NCBI RefSeq assembly: GCF_010093085.1
Contig: NZ_MSRC01000016.1
Coordinates: 1-64,000 of the forward strand
Reading direction: 5' to 3'
Source of the DNA: Bacillus sp. SKDU12
GTDB lineage: Bacteria > Bacillota > Bacilli > Bacillales > Bacillaceae
DNA: 64,000 nt
Position numbers and translations under genes: made by a program. Shown here piece after piece: positions 55,609 to 64,000 of the stretch; position 1 is the stretch's first letter, and each line of letters begins with the position of its first letter. Below the pieces are notes generated by a model. That model saw only the letters and a list, made by a program, of their open reading frames with translations, was not told the DNA's origin and did not search any database.

Positions 55609-56308
55609 TGTACTAATAGTTGAAGATGACCCCATGGTGGGTGAATTAAATAAACGATACTTAAGCCAAATAGAAGGCTTTCAGCTGAAAGGCATCGCCT
55701 CTTCCTTTCAAAGCGCTCTGCATATTTTAGGAGAACATCATATCGACCTTATTTTGCTCGATATTTATATGCCGGGTAAAAATGGCCTTGAATTGCTAAC
55801 TGAGCTGAGATCACAAAATGAAGCGGTTGACGTGATTGTCATCTCGGCGGCCAGCGAGCTTGACGTCATCAAAAGAACACTACGTTACGGCGCTGTCGAT
55901 TATTTAATCAAACCGTTTGAATTTGAACGGTTTCAAACTGCCCTGTCTGATTACAGACGAAAACAAAAGGTATACTCAACCCATCGCAATATGAGCCAAA
56001 AAGAACTGGACGCCGAACTTTTCCAAAAGAAAGAAGCGACAGAAAAAGTACAGCTTCCTAAAGGGCTGACAAAAAGCACGCTGAAGCTCATTTGGTCCAG
56101 TATCCAGTCATTTGAAAATGAATCTTTTACGACAGAAGACTTGGCAAAACACACAGAAATCTCTCAAGTATCCATACGGAAATACTTAAAGTTTCTTGAA
56201 GACATTCAAGTTCTGAATGTGGAAATGGCATACGGCACAATCGGACGGCCGGTATTTCAGTACAATGTCAATACAGCAAACCTTAATGGAATTAAGCAAT
56301 ATCTATAA
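55601..56308 (+). CDS. malR: MalR, malate response regulator
   Basis: A 235-residue CitB-type regulator. Receiver domain residues are VEDDP (acidic pocket), LLDIYMPG with the phosphorylated Asp (about residue 54) and LIKPF with the conserved Lys. The C-terminal region (about 165-235) contains a helix-turn-helix, [19 protein letters not shown]. It activates maeN and a malic enzyme gene in B. subtilis. The ATG at 55601 follows AAGGAGG within malK. A terminator follows. Confidence 0.94.
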   Translation: MINVLIVEDDPMVGELNKRYLSQIEGFQLKGIASSFQSALHILGEHHIDLILLDIYMPGKNGLELLTELRSQNEAVDVIVISAASELDVIKRTLRYGAVDYLIKPFEFERFQTALSDYRRKQKVYSTHRNMSQKELDAELFQKKEATEKVQLPKGLTKSTLKLIWSSIQSFENESFTTEDLAKHTEISQVSIRKYLKFLEDIQVLNVEMAYGTIGRPVFQYNVNTANLNGIKQYL

Positions 56309-56348
56309 AAAACCCGCACTGTTCATTCCGATCAGTGCGGGTTTTCTG
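56307..56348 (+). terminator. malKR terminator
   Basis: AAACCCGCACTG/CAGTGCGGGTTTT hairpin just after malR. Confidence 0.9.
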
Positions 56349-56439
56349 TCTTATCTCTTGATTCTATACCGCAACTCCTTTAGAAAGAAATACTTACACC
56401 ACGCTAATTCAAGAAAGATTAAAACTGTCTCAGCGCAAT

Positions 56440-56785
56440 CTGTTTGTTCCCAGGCTTTTTTATGTGCCACGGCCGATACGATAGGTCAACGCTGCATAGG
56501 TGTGATGATCAGCACATTGTATGGCGGCATCTATAGCTCTATGATTGCGTTTGATTTCATATACTCCACCAATCTCCGGCCCAGAGCTTGGACTTGGGAA
56601 CTGGCATCTGATGGGCGCTCTCGGGGCTGCCCTGTTTTCAGGTTTACCAAAATTTTCAGCCTCATTAGCTCCGCCTCCCTCTTTTTGTTTATACGCCGAT
56701 GGCGCTTATGTATTAACAATTTTCACTTCAACAGGCCTCATCGGACATCTCCTATATAAAAGAAAAAATAATCATTCATTCTCCC
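56440..56785 (+). pseudogene. Decayed 3' end of a nucleoside ABC permease gene (nupQ-like)
   Basis: No intact gene, but two frames carry ordered pieces of a BMP-type nucleoside permease. From about 56466 one frame reads ATADTIGQRCIGVMISTLYG (compare AADTMGI..RYIAVLISG). From about 56584 another frame reads LGLGNWHLMGALGAALFSGL and later AYVLTIFTSTGLIGH, matching the conserved GKWHPIGAMGAALFFGL and PYVLTILALTGFIGR of YufQ-like proteins as I recall them. In 168 nupNOPQ sits exactly between malR and maeN. Here the first three genes and most of nupQ are gone and the tail is frameshifted. Confidence 0.75.
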
Positions 56786-56926
56786 TAGGGAGACACTTCT
56801 CCAGACTTTATCCTAATTCAAACGTCCTTTTTATTTTAATTTTTTATTTATTTTTTAATTTAAAAAACTATCAAGTGTTAACGCTTTCTTGTAGACTGTA
56901 ACAAACAATACATGGGGGTGTATGAC

Positions 56927-58273
56927 ATGGGAGCAATTCCAAAAACGGGGACAATTTCAAATAAGCATAAAGACCTAAATGAGGAAAATCTTTTTCGAAA
57001 AATTTGGGCCTGGGAAATCGGTGTGATTCCTCTGCCATTATACACAGTGTTAGCTATTATTATTATTCTTGCAGCCTACTACAATGAGCTTCCCTCAAAC
57101 ATGCTAGGCGGGTTTGCTATCATCATGATTCTGGGTGTGTTTCTTGGAGACATCGGACAGCGCATTCCAATATTGAAGGATATTGGCGGCCCAGCTATTT
57201 TATCATTGTTTGTTCCTTCATTTTTAGTCTTTTATCATGTATTGAATTCAACATCTTTAGACGCTGTAACAAACTTGATGAAAACGTCTAATTTCCTTTA
57301 TTTTTATATCGCTTGTCTTGTTGTGGGAAGTATCCTCGGAATGAACAGAGTTGTGTTAATACAGGGATTTATCAGAATGTTCGTACCGCTGGTAGCCGGA
57401 ACGATTGCGGCTGTTACAGCCGGCATCCTTGTCGGGTTTATTTTTGGCTACAGCGCTTATGATTCCTTTTTCTTTGTTGTTGTTCCGATTATTGCCGGGG
57501 GAATAGGTGAAGGGATTTTACCTCTTTCAATTGCCTACTCACAAATATTGGGTTCATCTGCTGATGTGTTTGTATCTCAGCTGGTCCCTGCCGCTATTAT
57601 CGGAAACGTTTTTGCAATTATATGTGCTGCTTTGATGAAAAAACTAGGCGATAAGCGCCCGGATCTAAACGGAAACGGGCGTCTCGTCAAATCTAAAAAA
57701 GCAAATGAGATTTTTAATCAGAAAGAAGAAGAAGCAAAAATTGATTTTAAATTGATGGGAGCCGGTGTTCTGCTCGCGTGTACATTCTTTATTTTCGGCG
57801 GGTTATTAGAGAAATTTATCTTTATTCCCGGCGCAATCTTAATGATTATTTCAGCGGCGGCCGTCAAATATGCGAATATTCTGCCAAAAAAAATGGAAGA
57901 TGGCGCTTACCAGCTTTATAAATTTATTTCTTCAAGCTTTACATGGCCGCTGATGGTCGGCCTCGGCATCCTCTTTATTCCGTTGGATGACGTGGCATCT
58001 GTCATTTCTATACCATTTGTCGTCATTTGTATTTCAGTTGTTGTCGCGATGATTGCTTCTGGATATTTTGTGGGCAAGCTGATGAATATGTACCCCGTTG
58101 AATCCGCGATCGTTACCTGCTGTCACAGCGGTCTTGGCGGAACTGGTGATGTCGCGATCTTATCAGCGTCAGGAAGAATGGGCCTTATGCCGTTCGCACA
58201 AATTTCCACCCGACTCGGCGGTGCAGGCACCGTCATTTGTGCGACAGTTCTGCTTCGTTTTTTTGCTTCATAA
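56927..58273 (+). CDS. maeN: MaeN, Na+/malate symporter (2HCT family)
   Basis: A 448-residue 2-hydroxycarboxylate transporter with about 11 membrane segments. Two re-entrant GGxG regions are seen, IIAGGIGEGILPLSIAYSQ and CCHSGLGGTGDVAIL, with the substrate-binding Arg near the C-terminus (STRLGGAGTVI). It imports malate with Na+, and expression is induced by MalKR encoded just upstream. GGGGGTG precedes the ATG at 56927; an ATG at 56912 overlaps that site. Confidence 0.95.
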   Translation: MGAIPKTGTISNKHKDLNEENLFRKIWAWEIGVIPLPLYTVLAIIIILAAYYNELPSNMLGGFAIIMILGVFLGDIGQRIPILKDIGGPAILSLFVPSFLVFYHVLNSTSLDAVTNLMKTSNFLYFYIACLVVGSILGMNRVVLIQGFIRMFVPLVAGTIAAVTAGILVGFIFGYSAYDSFFFVVVPIIAGGIGEGILPLSIAYSQILGSSADVFVSQLVPAAIIGNVFAIICAALMKKLGDKRPDLNGNGRLVKSKKANEIFNQKEEEAKIDFKLMGAGVLLACTFFIFGGLLEKFIFIPGAILMIISAAAVKYANILPKKMEDGAYQLYKFISSSFTWPLMVGLGILFIPLDDVASVISIPFVVICISVVVAMIASGYFVGKLMNMYPVESAIVTCCHSGLGGTGDVAILSASGRMGLMPFAQISTRLGGAGTVICATVLLRFFAS

Positions 58274-58275
58274 TC

Positions 58276-58312
58276 AGAAAAAGAGTTCCGTTAATTGCGG
58301 GACTCTTTTTCT
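58276..58312 (+). terminator. Terminator between maeN and yufS
   Basis: AAAAAGAGTTCCG/CGGGACTCTTTTT hairpin, usable in both directions. Confidence 0.85.
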
Positions 58313-58526
58313 ATCTATTGACAATCCGGATATACTCTCGAGGACCAAACGGCATATCTTTTGATTCCACCTGACTCATTCTGGCTGACAGGTGATGCTC
58401 TAAAAAATAAAGCTCCCATTCCTCACCAGCCCCAACATCGCCTCGCCCATCATATTGATTCACAATGAATGCCCCTGCAAAAATGGAACAGAATAAACCC
58501 GAGCACATCAATCCCTTTCTTTTCAC
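58311..58526 (-). CDS. yufS: YufS, small protein with N-terminal hydrophobic segment
   Basis: A 71-residue protein matching YufS in size and place. A basic start and a hydrophobic stretch (GLMCSGLFCSIFAGAFIV, residues about 5-22) suggest a membrane anchor or signal peptide; the rest is charged. Function unknown. GTG start 8 nt after AAGGAG. It lies on the opposite strand between maeN and mrpA. Confidence 0.78.
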   Translation of the reverse strand: MKRKGLMCSGLFCSIFAGAFIVNQYDGRGDVGAGEEWELYFLEHHLSARMSQVESKDMPFGPREYIRIVNR

Positions 58527-58757
58527 ATGACCAGCTCCTTACATTCAGCTTGATCAGAAATGATTTTAAATATACAAATGACAATATTTTTGCTAGACTT
58601 ATTTTGAGGTCAAAAGAACTCATAAGGACCCGTTTTGCAGTTCGAAGCATGGCAGCTTGCAGAAAAGTGCGATATAATTTGGACTAGGTCGTTTGACTGT
58701 ATATGTTGATACATAGAGCATTTTTCAATTAAGAAAAAGAAAAAGGAGGTCTTAACT

Positions 58758-61163
58758 TTGCAGCTCTTACATTTTGCTATTTTATCGCCTTTTTTATTTG
58801 CTTTTATCATTCCCGTCTTGGCAAAATACGCAAAAAGAGTGCACACGGGCTGGTTTGTGCTGATCCTGCCCGTCTTGCTGTTTATATACTTTCTCCCAAT
58901 GATCAGGATGACACAATCTGGAGAAACACTGCGGTCTGTATTTGAGTGGATTCCTTCACTTGGCATTAACTTTACCGTTTATATAGACGGTCTCGGATTA
59001 TTATTTGCCTTGCTGATCACAGGAATCGGCTCTTTGGTCACTCTTTACAGCATTTTTTATTTATCGAAAGACAAAGAACAGCTTGGACCCTTTTATGTCT
59101 ACTTATTAATGTTTATGGGTGCAATGCTCGGTGTGGTTCTAGTAGACAATGTTATGGTTCTCTATATGTTTTGGGAGCTTACAAGCCTTTCATCCTTTTT
59201 GCTGATCGGCTATTGGTACAAGCGTGAAAAGTCGCGCTACGGCGCCGCTAAATCACTTTTGATTACGGTCACCGGCGGTCTGTGCATGCTCGGCGGATTT
59301 ATTCTCCTTTATCTGATAACAGATTCCTTCAGTATTAGAGAGATGATTCATCAGGTTCAATTAATTGCCGGCCACAACCTGTTTATCCCGGCGATGATTC
59401 TCATTTTACTGGGAGCCTTTACGAAATCCGCGCAATTTCCTTTTTATATTTGGCTGCCTGATGCGATGGAAGCTCCTACGCCTGTCAGCGCTTATCTTCA
59501 CTCAGCTACAATGGTGAAAGCCGGGATTTATATCATTGCGAGATTCAGTCCTATTTTTGCCTTTTCAGCTCAGTGGTTTTGGATTATTTCTCTGGTCGGG
59601 CTCATTACGATGGTATGGAGTTCATTCCAAGCCGTGAAACAAACCGATTTAAAGTCGATTTTGGCGTTTTCAACCGTCAGTCAGCTTGGCATGATTATCT
59701 CCATGCTTGGTGTCAGTGCCGCGGCGCTTCATTACGGCCATACGGAATATTATACAGTTGCCGCTATGGCTGCCATTTTCCATTTAATCAATCACGCCAC
59801 CTTTAAAGGGAGCTTGTTTATGGCAGTCGGGATTATCGATCACGAAACAGGCACAAGGGATGTCCGGAAGCTCGGCGGCCTGATGGCGATTATGCCGATT
59901 ACATTTACAATTTCCTTAATCGGAACATTTTCAATGGCCGGCCTTCCGCCGTTTAATGGGTTTTTGAGTAAAGAAATGTTTTTCACTAGCATGCTTCGCA
60001 TCACACATTTCGATCTGTTCAATGTACAGACATGGGGTGTTCTATTCCCTGTTCTCGCCTGGATCGGAAGCGTATTTACGTTTATCTACAGCATGAAATT
60101 GCTGTTTAACACATTCAGAGGGAATTACCAGCCTGAGAAGCTTGATAAACAGGCTCACGAAGCGCCGCTTGGCATGCTTATATCACCTGTCATTCTTGTT
60201 GCTTTGGCTGTCAGCCTCTTCTTTTTCCCGAATATATTGTCTTACAGCCTGATAGAGCCTGCGATGAACTCAATCTATCCGACACTGCTGGACAGCCATG
60301 AGAAATTCCATGTTCACATTTCACAATGGCACGGGTTGAATACAGAAGTGCTGATGACTGCAGGCATTATTGTTATCGGCACCATCGGATATATGGCGAT
60401 GAATAAGTGGAAAGGAATCTATAAGCTGTTTCCTGCGAAGCTCACACTTAATCGGTTATACGACAAGCTTGTGACGCTGATGGAGAAAGGATCTTATCGT
60501 ATCACAAAACAATATATGACCGGATTTTTAAGGGATTATTTGCTGTATATCTTCGCTGGTTTCATCATTCTGATGGGCGGCGCTATGCTAATTAAGGGCG
60601 GATTTTCCTTTACCACAAAAGGCATGGCTGACATCGGCGGATACGAACTGATCCTAACGGTTGTTATGATCAGTGCCACAGCGGCGACCGTTTTTGCCAG
60701 ATCAAGATTGACCGCGATTATATCACTCGGTGTTGTCGGTTATACGCTCGCATTGTTTTTTGTGATTTTCAGAGCGCCGGACTTGGCCTTGACCCAGCTT
60801 GTCATTGAAACCATCTCTGTAGCGCTGTTCCTGCTTTGTTTCTACCATCTGCCGAAATTGAAGCTGAAAAAGAAAACGAGAACGTTTCGGATGACGAACT
60901 TTATCATTGCTTTAGGAGTCGGCATTATCGTTACCCTGCTTGGCATCGCATCTTCAAGCCAGCGGACAAAAGACAGCATTGCAGCGTTCTTTGTAAAACA
61001 CAGCCACGATCTCGGCGGGGGAAATAATGTCGTCAATGTCATCCTCGTTGATTTCAGGGGCTTTGATACCATGTTTGAAATCACCGTGCTGACCATTGCC
61101 GCTCTTGGCATCTACAGCATGATTAAAACAAAAGTAAAAGAGGAGGAGAGAAGCGGTGAATGA
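58758..61163 (+). CDS. mrpA: MrpA, Na+/H+ antiporter subunit A
   Basis: An 801-residue polytopic protein with about 20 membrane helices. The first two thirds resemble respiratory complex I subunit NuoL (MFWELTSLSSFLLIGYW, and LPDAMEAPTPVSAYLHSATMVKAG with conserved proton-path Glu/Lys), and the C-terminal third resembles NuoJ plus an MrpB-like domain. MrpA is essential for Na+ extrusion and alkaline pH tolerance as part of the seven-subunit Mrp complex. Start is TTG at 58758, 7-8 nt after AAAGGAGGT. mrpB overlaps its end by 8 nt. Confidence 0.96.
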   Translation: MQLLHFAILSPFLFAFIIPVLAKYAKRVHTGWFVLILPVLLFIYFLPMIRMTQSGETLRSVFEWIPSLGINFTVYIDGLGLLFALLITGIGSLVTLYSIFYLSKDKEQLGPFYVYLLMFMGAMLGVVLVDNVMVLYMFWELTSLSSFLLIGYWYKREKSRYGAAKSLLITVTGGLCMLGGFILLYLITDSFSIREMIHQVQLIAGHNLFIPAMILILLGAFTKSAQFPFYIWLPDAMEAPTPVSAYLHSATMVKAGIYIIARFSPIFAFSAQWFWIISLVGLITMVWSSFQAVKQTDLKSILAFSTVSQLGMIISMLGVSAAALHYGHTEYYTVAAMAAIFHLINHATFKGSLFMAVGIIDHETGTRDVRKLGGLMAIMPITFTISLIGTFSMAGLPPFNGFLSKEMFFTSMLRITHFDLFNVQTWGVLFPVLAWIGSVFTFIYSMKLLFNTFRGNYQPEKLDKQAHEAPLGMLISPVILVALAVSLFFFPNILSYSLIEPAMNSIYPTLLDSHEKFHVHISQWHGLNTEVLMTAGIIVIGTIGYMAMNKWKGIYKLFPAKLTLNRLYDKLVTLMEKGSYRITKQYMTGFLRDYLLYIFAGFIILMGGAMLIKGGFSFTTKGMADIGGYELILTVVMISATAATVFARSRLTAIISLGVVGYTLALFFVIFRAPDLALTQLVIETISVALFLLCFYHLPKLKLKKKTRTFRMTNFIIALGVGIIVTLLGIASSSQRTKDSIAAFFVKHSHDLGGGNNVVNVILVDFRGFDTMFEITVLTIAALGIYSMIKTKVKEEERSGE

Positions 61164-61587
61164 ACAAAAAACAAATGACTTAATTCTTCAAACCGTGACA
61201 AAGCTTGTATCCTTTATCATTTTGCTTTTCTCTTTCTATTTATTTTTATCAGGGCATAACGCGCCCGGAGGAGGCTTTGTCGGCGGACTGATCACATCCG
61301 CTTCCATCGTGCTGCTGCTTTTGGCATATGATTTAAAAACCGTCCGTGCGATTTTGCCGGTTAATTTCATTTACGTTGCGGGAGCGGGCCTTCTGCTCGC
61401 TGTATTAACAGGCGTTGGCTCCTTTGTCTTCGGAGCTCCTTTTTTAAGCCATACATTCGGACACTTTCATCTCCCGATATTGGGAGACACAGAACTCGCC
61501 ACAGCGACGATTTTTGATTTAGGCGTTTATCTTGTTGTCGTAGGCATTACGATGACCATTATTCAAACGATTGGAGAGGAAGAATAA
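61156..61587 (+). CDS. mrpB: MrpB, Na+/H+ antiporter subunit B
   Basis: A 143-residue MnhB-family subunit with four membrane helices; GHNAPGGGFVGGLITSASIVL is the conserved signature. GTG start inside the end of mrpA, after GAGGAGAG. It shares its last base with the mrpC start (TAATG), indicating coupled translation. Confidence 0.95.
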   Translation: MNEQKTNDLILQTVTKLVSFIILLFSFYLFLSGHNAPGGGFVGGLITSASIVLLLLAYDLKTVRAILPVNFIYVAGAGLLLAVLTGVGSFVFGAPFLSHTFGHFHLPILGDTELATATIFDLGVYLVVVGITMTIIQTIGEEE

Positions 61588-61928
61588 TGGAAATCTTAAT
61601 GTCAGTTTTAGCCGGGATTATTTTTATGGCCGCCACGTATTTACTGCTTTCAAAAAGCCTGCTTCGCGTCATTATCGGAACAGCTCTTTTGAGCCATGGC
61701 GTTCATTTAATGCTTTTGACTATGGGAGGATTAAAGGAAGGTGCCGCTCCGATTTTGGGCGAGCAAATCAAATCTTTTGTCGATCCGCTTCCGCAAGCCC
61801 TGATTTTGACAGCTATTGTCATTTCATTTGGGGTTACATCATTCCTTCTCGTCATGGCCTTTCGGGCTTATCAGGAATTGAACTCGGACGATATGGATCA
61901 AATGAGGGGAAATGATCAACATGAATAA
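61587..61928 (+). CDS. mrpC: MrpC, Na+/H+ antiporter subunit C
   Basis: A 113-residue NuoK-like subunit with three membrane helices (YLLLSKSLLRVIIGTALLSH; ALILTAIVISFGVTSFLLV). It bridges the antiporter modules. Overlaps both neighbours: 1 nt with mrpB and 8 nt with mrpD. Confidence 0.95.
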   Translation: MEILMSVLAGIIFMAATYLLLSKSLLRVIIGTALLSHGVHLMLLTMGGLKEGAAPILGEQIKSFVDPLPQALILTAIVISFGVTSFLLVMAFRAYQELNSDDMDQMRGNDQHE

Positions 61929-63402
61929 TTTTGTTATTTTGCCAATACTGATCCCGCTCCTGTCGGCCATTCTGCTGATTTTCATGACGAAAAATCTTAT
62001 GCTCATGCGGATCTTCAGCACGGTGGCATCAGCAGTCGGGATAGTGATCAGCGGCATACTCGTACAGACTGTCTTTACAAATGGCATCCAGACCCTCAGT
62101 TTGGGCGGCTGGAAAGCGCCGTATGGCATTGCGCTGGCCGCAGACCAATTCGCCAGCCTGCTCGTTCTTACAACATCAATCATCGGTTTATTGGTTGTGC
62201 TTTATTCCTTCCATTCCATCGGTGAAAAGCGGGAGCGTTCATTTTATTACTCCGGCGTCCATTTTTTGCTTGCTGGTGTTAGCGGAGCGTTTTTAACAGG
62301 CGATTTATTTAACATGTACGTATTTTTTGAACTTCTGCTTATTGCTTCCTATATGCTGATCGTATTAGGCGGCACAAAAATTCAGCTGCGGGAGTCCCTT
62401 AAATATATTGTGTTTAATATCGTATCGTCTGCCCTGTTTGTCATTGGTGTCGGCTATTTATACGCTGTCACCGGTACGTTAAACATGGCGGATCTCAGTG
62501 TGAAAATTAGCGAATCAGGACAAACCGGGCTGATCACTGTCATTGGTATCCTGCTGCTTTTAGTATTTGGCATGAAGGGCGGAATTTTCCCCCTCTACTT
62601 CTGGCTGCCGGGCTCTTATTACGCGCCTCCGGCTGCGATCTCAGCACTGTTCGGCGCATTGCTCACAAAAGTCGGCCTATACGCGATCACCAGGGTCTTT
62701 ACATTGATTTTTATTCACGATACAGCTTTTACCCATCAACTGATGATTTGGCTGGCAGCGCTGACTGTGATTTTCGGTGTAATTGGTTCACTCGCTTATT
62801 CGGATGTTATGAAAATTGTGATTTACAACATTATTACGGCTGTCGGCGTGATTTTGTTCGGTGTGGCTGTACATACCCCCGCATCAATCCAAGGCGCGAT
62901 TTATTATCTGATTCACGATATGCTGATTAAAGGGGCTTTATTTATGCTGGCGGGCGCGCTGATCACATTGACAGGAACGGCCAGCCTTCATAAAATGGGC
63001 GGGCTGCTCAAACGCTACCCCGTTCTTGGGTGGATGTTTTTCATTTCAGCTATTTCTCTTGCAGGCATCCCGCCTCTCAGCGGATTTATCGGTAAACTTA
63101 AAATTGTAGAGGGCGGTTTTGCAAAGGGTGAATTTACGATTTCCATTCTGGTTCTGCTTTCGAGTCTGCTCGTCCTTTACTCCGTGCTGAGGATTTTTAT
63201 GAACGCCTTTTGGGGCGAAGAAAAAACTACCCCAAAACCAAATCATAAAACAGCTAAAGGGCTTCTTTATCCGGCAGCTATTTTTCTCTTGCTGTCTCTT
63301 CTGGTCGGATTGGGTACAGAATGGATATCGCCTTATGTTGATCAAGCCGCCGAGACGTTGCTGAATCCAGAAAAATATATAGAAGCTGTTTTGAAGGAGT
63401 AG
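61921..63402 (+). CDS. mrpD: MrpD, Na+/H+ antiporter subunit D
   Basis: A 493-residue NuoM/NuoN-like antiporter subunit with about 14 helices. The conserved Glu of the proton path is in MYVFFELLLIASYMLIVLGG, and the conserved Lys in GMKGGIFPLYFWLPGSYYAP. The ATG at 61921 is well spaced from AGGGGAA and gives the known length; an ATG three codons earlier is too close to that site. Confidence 0.95.
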   Translation: MNNFVILPILIPLLSAILLIFMTKNLMLMRIFSTVASAVGIVISGILVQTVFTNGIQTLSLGGWKAPYGIALAADQFASLLVLTTSIIGLLVVLYSFHSIGEKRERSFYYSGVHFLLAGVSGAFLTGDLFNMYVFFELLLIASYMLIVLGGTKIQLRESLKYIVFNIVSSALFVIGVGYLYAVTGTLNMADLSVKISESGQTGLITVIGILLLLVFGMKGGIFPLYFWLPGSYYAPPAAISALFGALLTKVGLYAITRVFTLIFIHDTAFTHQLMIWLAALTVIFGVIGSLAYSDVMKIVIYNIITAVGVILFGVAVHTPASIQGAIYYLIHDMLIKGALFMLAGALITLTGTASLHKMGGLLKRYPVLGWMFFISAISLAGIPPLSGFIGKLKIVEGGFAKGEFTISILVLLSSLLVLYSVLRIFMNAFWGEEKTTPKPNHKTAKGLLYPAAIFLLLSLLVGLGTEWISPYVDQAAETLLNPEKYIEAVLKE

Positions 63403-63407
63403 ATCGC

Positions 63408-63884
63408 ATGGCATTTCAAATTTTATTAAATGTGTTTCTCGCTTTTTGCTGGATGTTCTTAAGCAACAGCTCTAGCGCCGCAGGGTTCTTCACAGGATAT
63501 GTTCTAGGAATGCTCTCCCTCTTTTTCTTCCGGCGTTTTTTTACCCGCCGGTTTTATCTATGGAAAGTGTGTTCTATCATCAAACTCTTTTTGATATTTT
63601 TAAGAGAACTGTACCTTGCCAATGTTAGTGTGCTGAAAACCATTCTATCGCCAAAACTGAATATCAGACCAGGCGTTTTTGCTTTTAAAACAGAGCTTAC
63701 GACGGATTGGGAAATCACCCTGCTGTCACTGCTCATTACGTTAACGCCGGGAACCTTGGTGATGGATATATCAGATGACAGGACGATTCTTTATATTCAT
63801 GCGATGGATATTGAAGATGCGCAAAAAGCTATTTTTGATATTCGGGAGTCATTTGAAAAAGCCATACAGGAGGTGAGCCGCTGA
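63408..63884 (+). CDS. mrpE: MrpE, Na+/H+ antiporter subunit E
   Basis: A 158-residue MnhE-family subunit: two N-terminal membrane helices and a soluble domain containing the family motif LSLLITLTPGTLVMDISDD. It starts 6 nt after the mrpD stop behind GGAG and overlaps mrpF by ATGA. Confidence 0.95.
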   Translation: MAFQILLNVFLAFCWMFLSNSSSAAGFFTGYVLGMLSLFFFRRFFTRRFYLWKVCSIIKLFLIFLRELYLANVSVLKTILSPKLNIRPGVFAFKTELTTDWEITLLSLLITLTPGTLVMDISDDRTILYIHAMDIEDAQKAIFDIRESFEKAIQEVSR

Positions 63885-64000
63885 TGTTTACGCTGATCCT
63901 GCAACTTTCGCTCGGCATTATGGCAGTGTCTACCTTTTTATATGTCATTCGGGTTATTAAAGGGCCGACTGTGCCTGATCGGGTCGTTGCTTTGGATGCA
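63884..64000 (+). CDS. mrpF: MrpF, Na+/H+ antiporter subunit F (partial, N-terminal 39 residues)
   Basis: The frame starting with the ATG that overlaps the mrpE stop reads MFTLILQLSLGIMAVSTFLY, then VIRVIKGPTVPDRVVALDA, the N-terminal helix and conserved GPTxPDRVVALD of MnhF/MrpF subunits. AGGAGGTGAG precedes it. The gene runs off the right end of the window; mrpG is expected next. Confidence 0.95.
   Translation, partial: MFTLILQLSLGIMAVSTFLYVIRVIKGPTVPDRVVALDA

Noticed and set aside
56217..56759. 180-codon ORF overlapping the end of malR
   Set aside because: Starts inside malR out of frame and crosses the malKR terminator; only parts match a permease, in agreement with a decayed nupQ rather than a gene.
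58450..58687. Short ORFs on both strands between yufS and mrpA
   Set aside because: Overlap the yufS start region and AT-rich leader of mrpA; no site or similarity.

Overview
The window is chromosomal DNA of a Bacillus subtilis-group bacterium. Almost every gene is recognisable as a close relative of the B. subtilis 168 stretch that runs from an rRNA operon through thiT, the choline/betaine genes, ktrAB, the four-receptor chemotaxis cluster, yugS-yugF, kinB and pbpD to the mrp antiporter operon. Protein differences and several gene gains and losses relative to 168 (recalled, not searched) suggest another strain or a sister species such as the spizizenii, vallismortis or halotolerans types. 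The sequence alone does not settle which.

Layout. 1-1650: the 5' end of a 16S rRNA gene (minus strand) with tandem promoters, then thiT behind a TPP riboswitch. 1650-5520: the sigma-W flotillin operon yuaF-floT-yuaI, then yuaE and yuaD. 5600-9040: glycine betaine synthesis (gbsA, gbsB) and its repressor gbsR. 9247-9780: the biofilm hydrophobin bslA. 9880-12170: ktrAB potassium uptake behind a c-di-AMP riboswitch. 12230-13320: a decayed yubF and lytG. 13480-16780: yubD, then an old mobile-element scar ending at tRNA-Ala. 16880-20140: uppP, yubA, iolU. 20296-28663: four tandem chemoreceptors, each with a sigma-D promoter. 28828-37710: tgl, a small gene, a nitronate monooxygenase-like gene, yugU, an alpha-glucosidase, yugS, yugP, Mistic-YugO, yugN, yugM. 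37779-46975: pgi, two iron alcohol dehydrogenases, yuzA, yugI, alaRT, yugF, yugE, patB. 47102-49464: sporulation signalling genes kinB, kapB, kapD. 49645-53829: yuxJ, pbpD, yuxK, yufK. 54007-58274: malate two-component system malKR and transporter maeN, with a decayed nupQ between them. 58311-64000: yufS and mrpABCDE with the start of mrpF.

Ion and osmotic homeostasis recurs: Ktr uptake, the YugO channel, the Mrp Na+/H+ antiporter, MaeN (Na+/malate) and betaine synthesis. Envelope functions are the second theme: flotillin, UppP, PBP4, LytG, Tgl and BslA.

I found no intact new system, CRISPR array or complete insertion sequence. The most informative parts are the non-standard ones. A mobile-element relic lies between a decayed half-copy of tRNA-Ala and the intact tRNA; it holds an orphan LXG toxin N-terminus, a frameshifted endolysin tail and the last 40 residues of a tyrosine recombinase. 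yubF and nupQ are pseudogenes. BslA keeps only one cysteine of its C-terminal CxC motif. The yugS start codon sits in the U-tract of a terminator-like hairpin. yuxJ has no standard start codon behind its ribosome-binding site.
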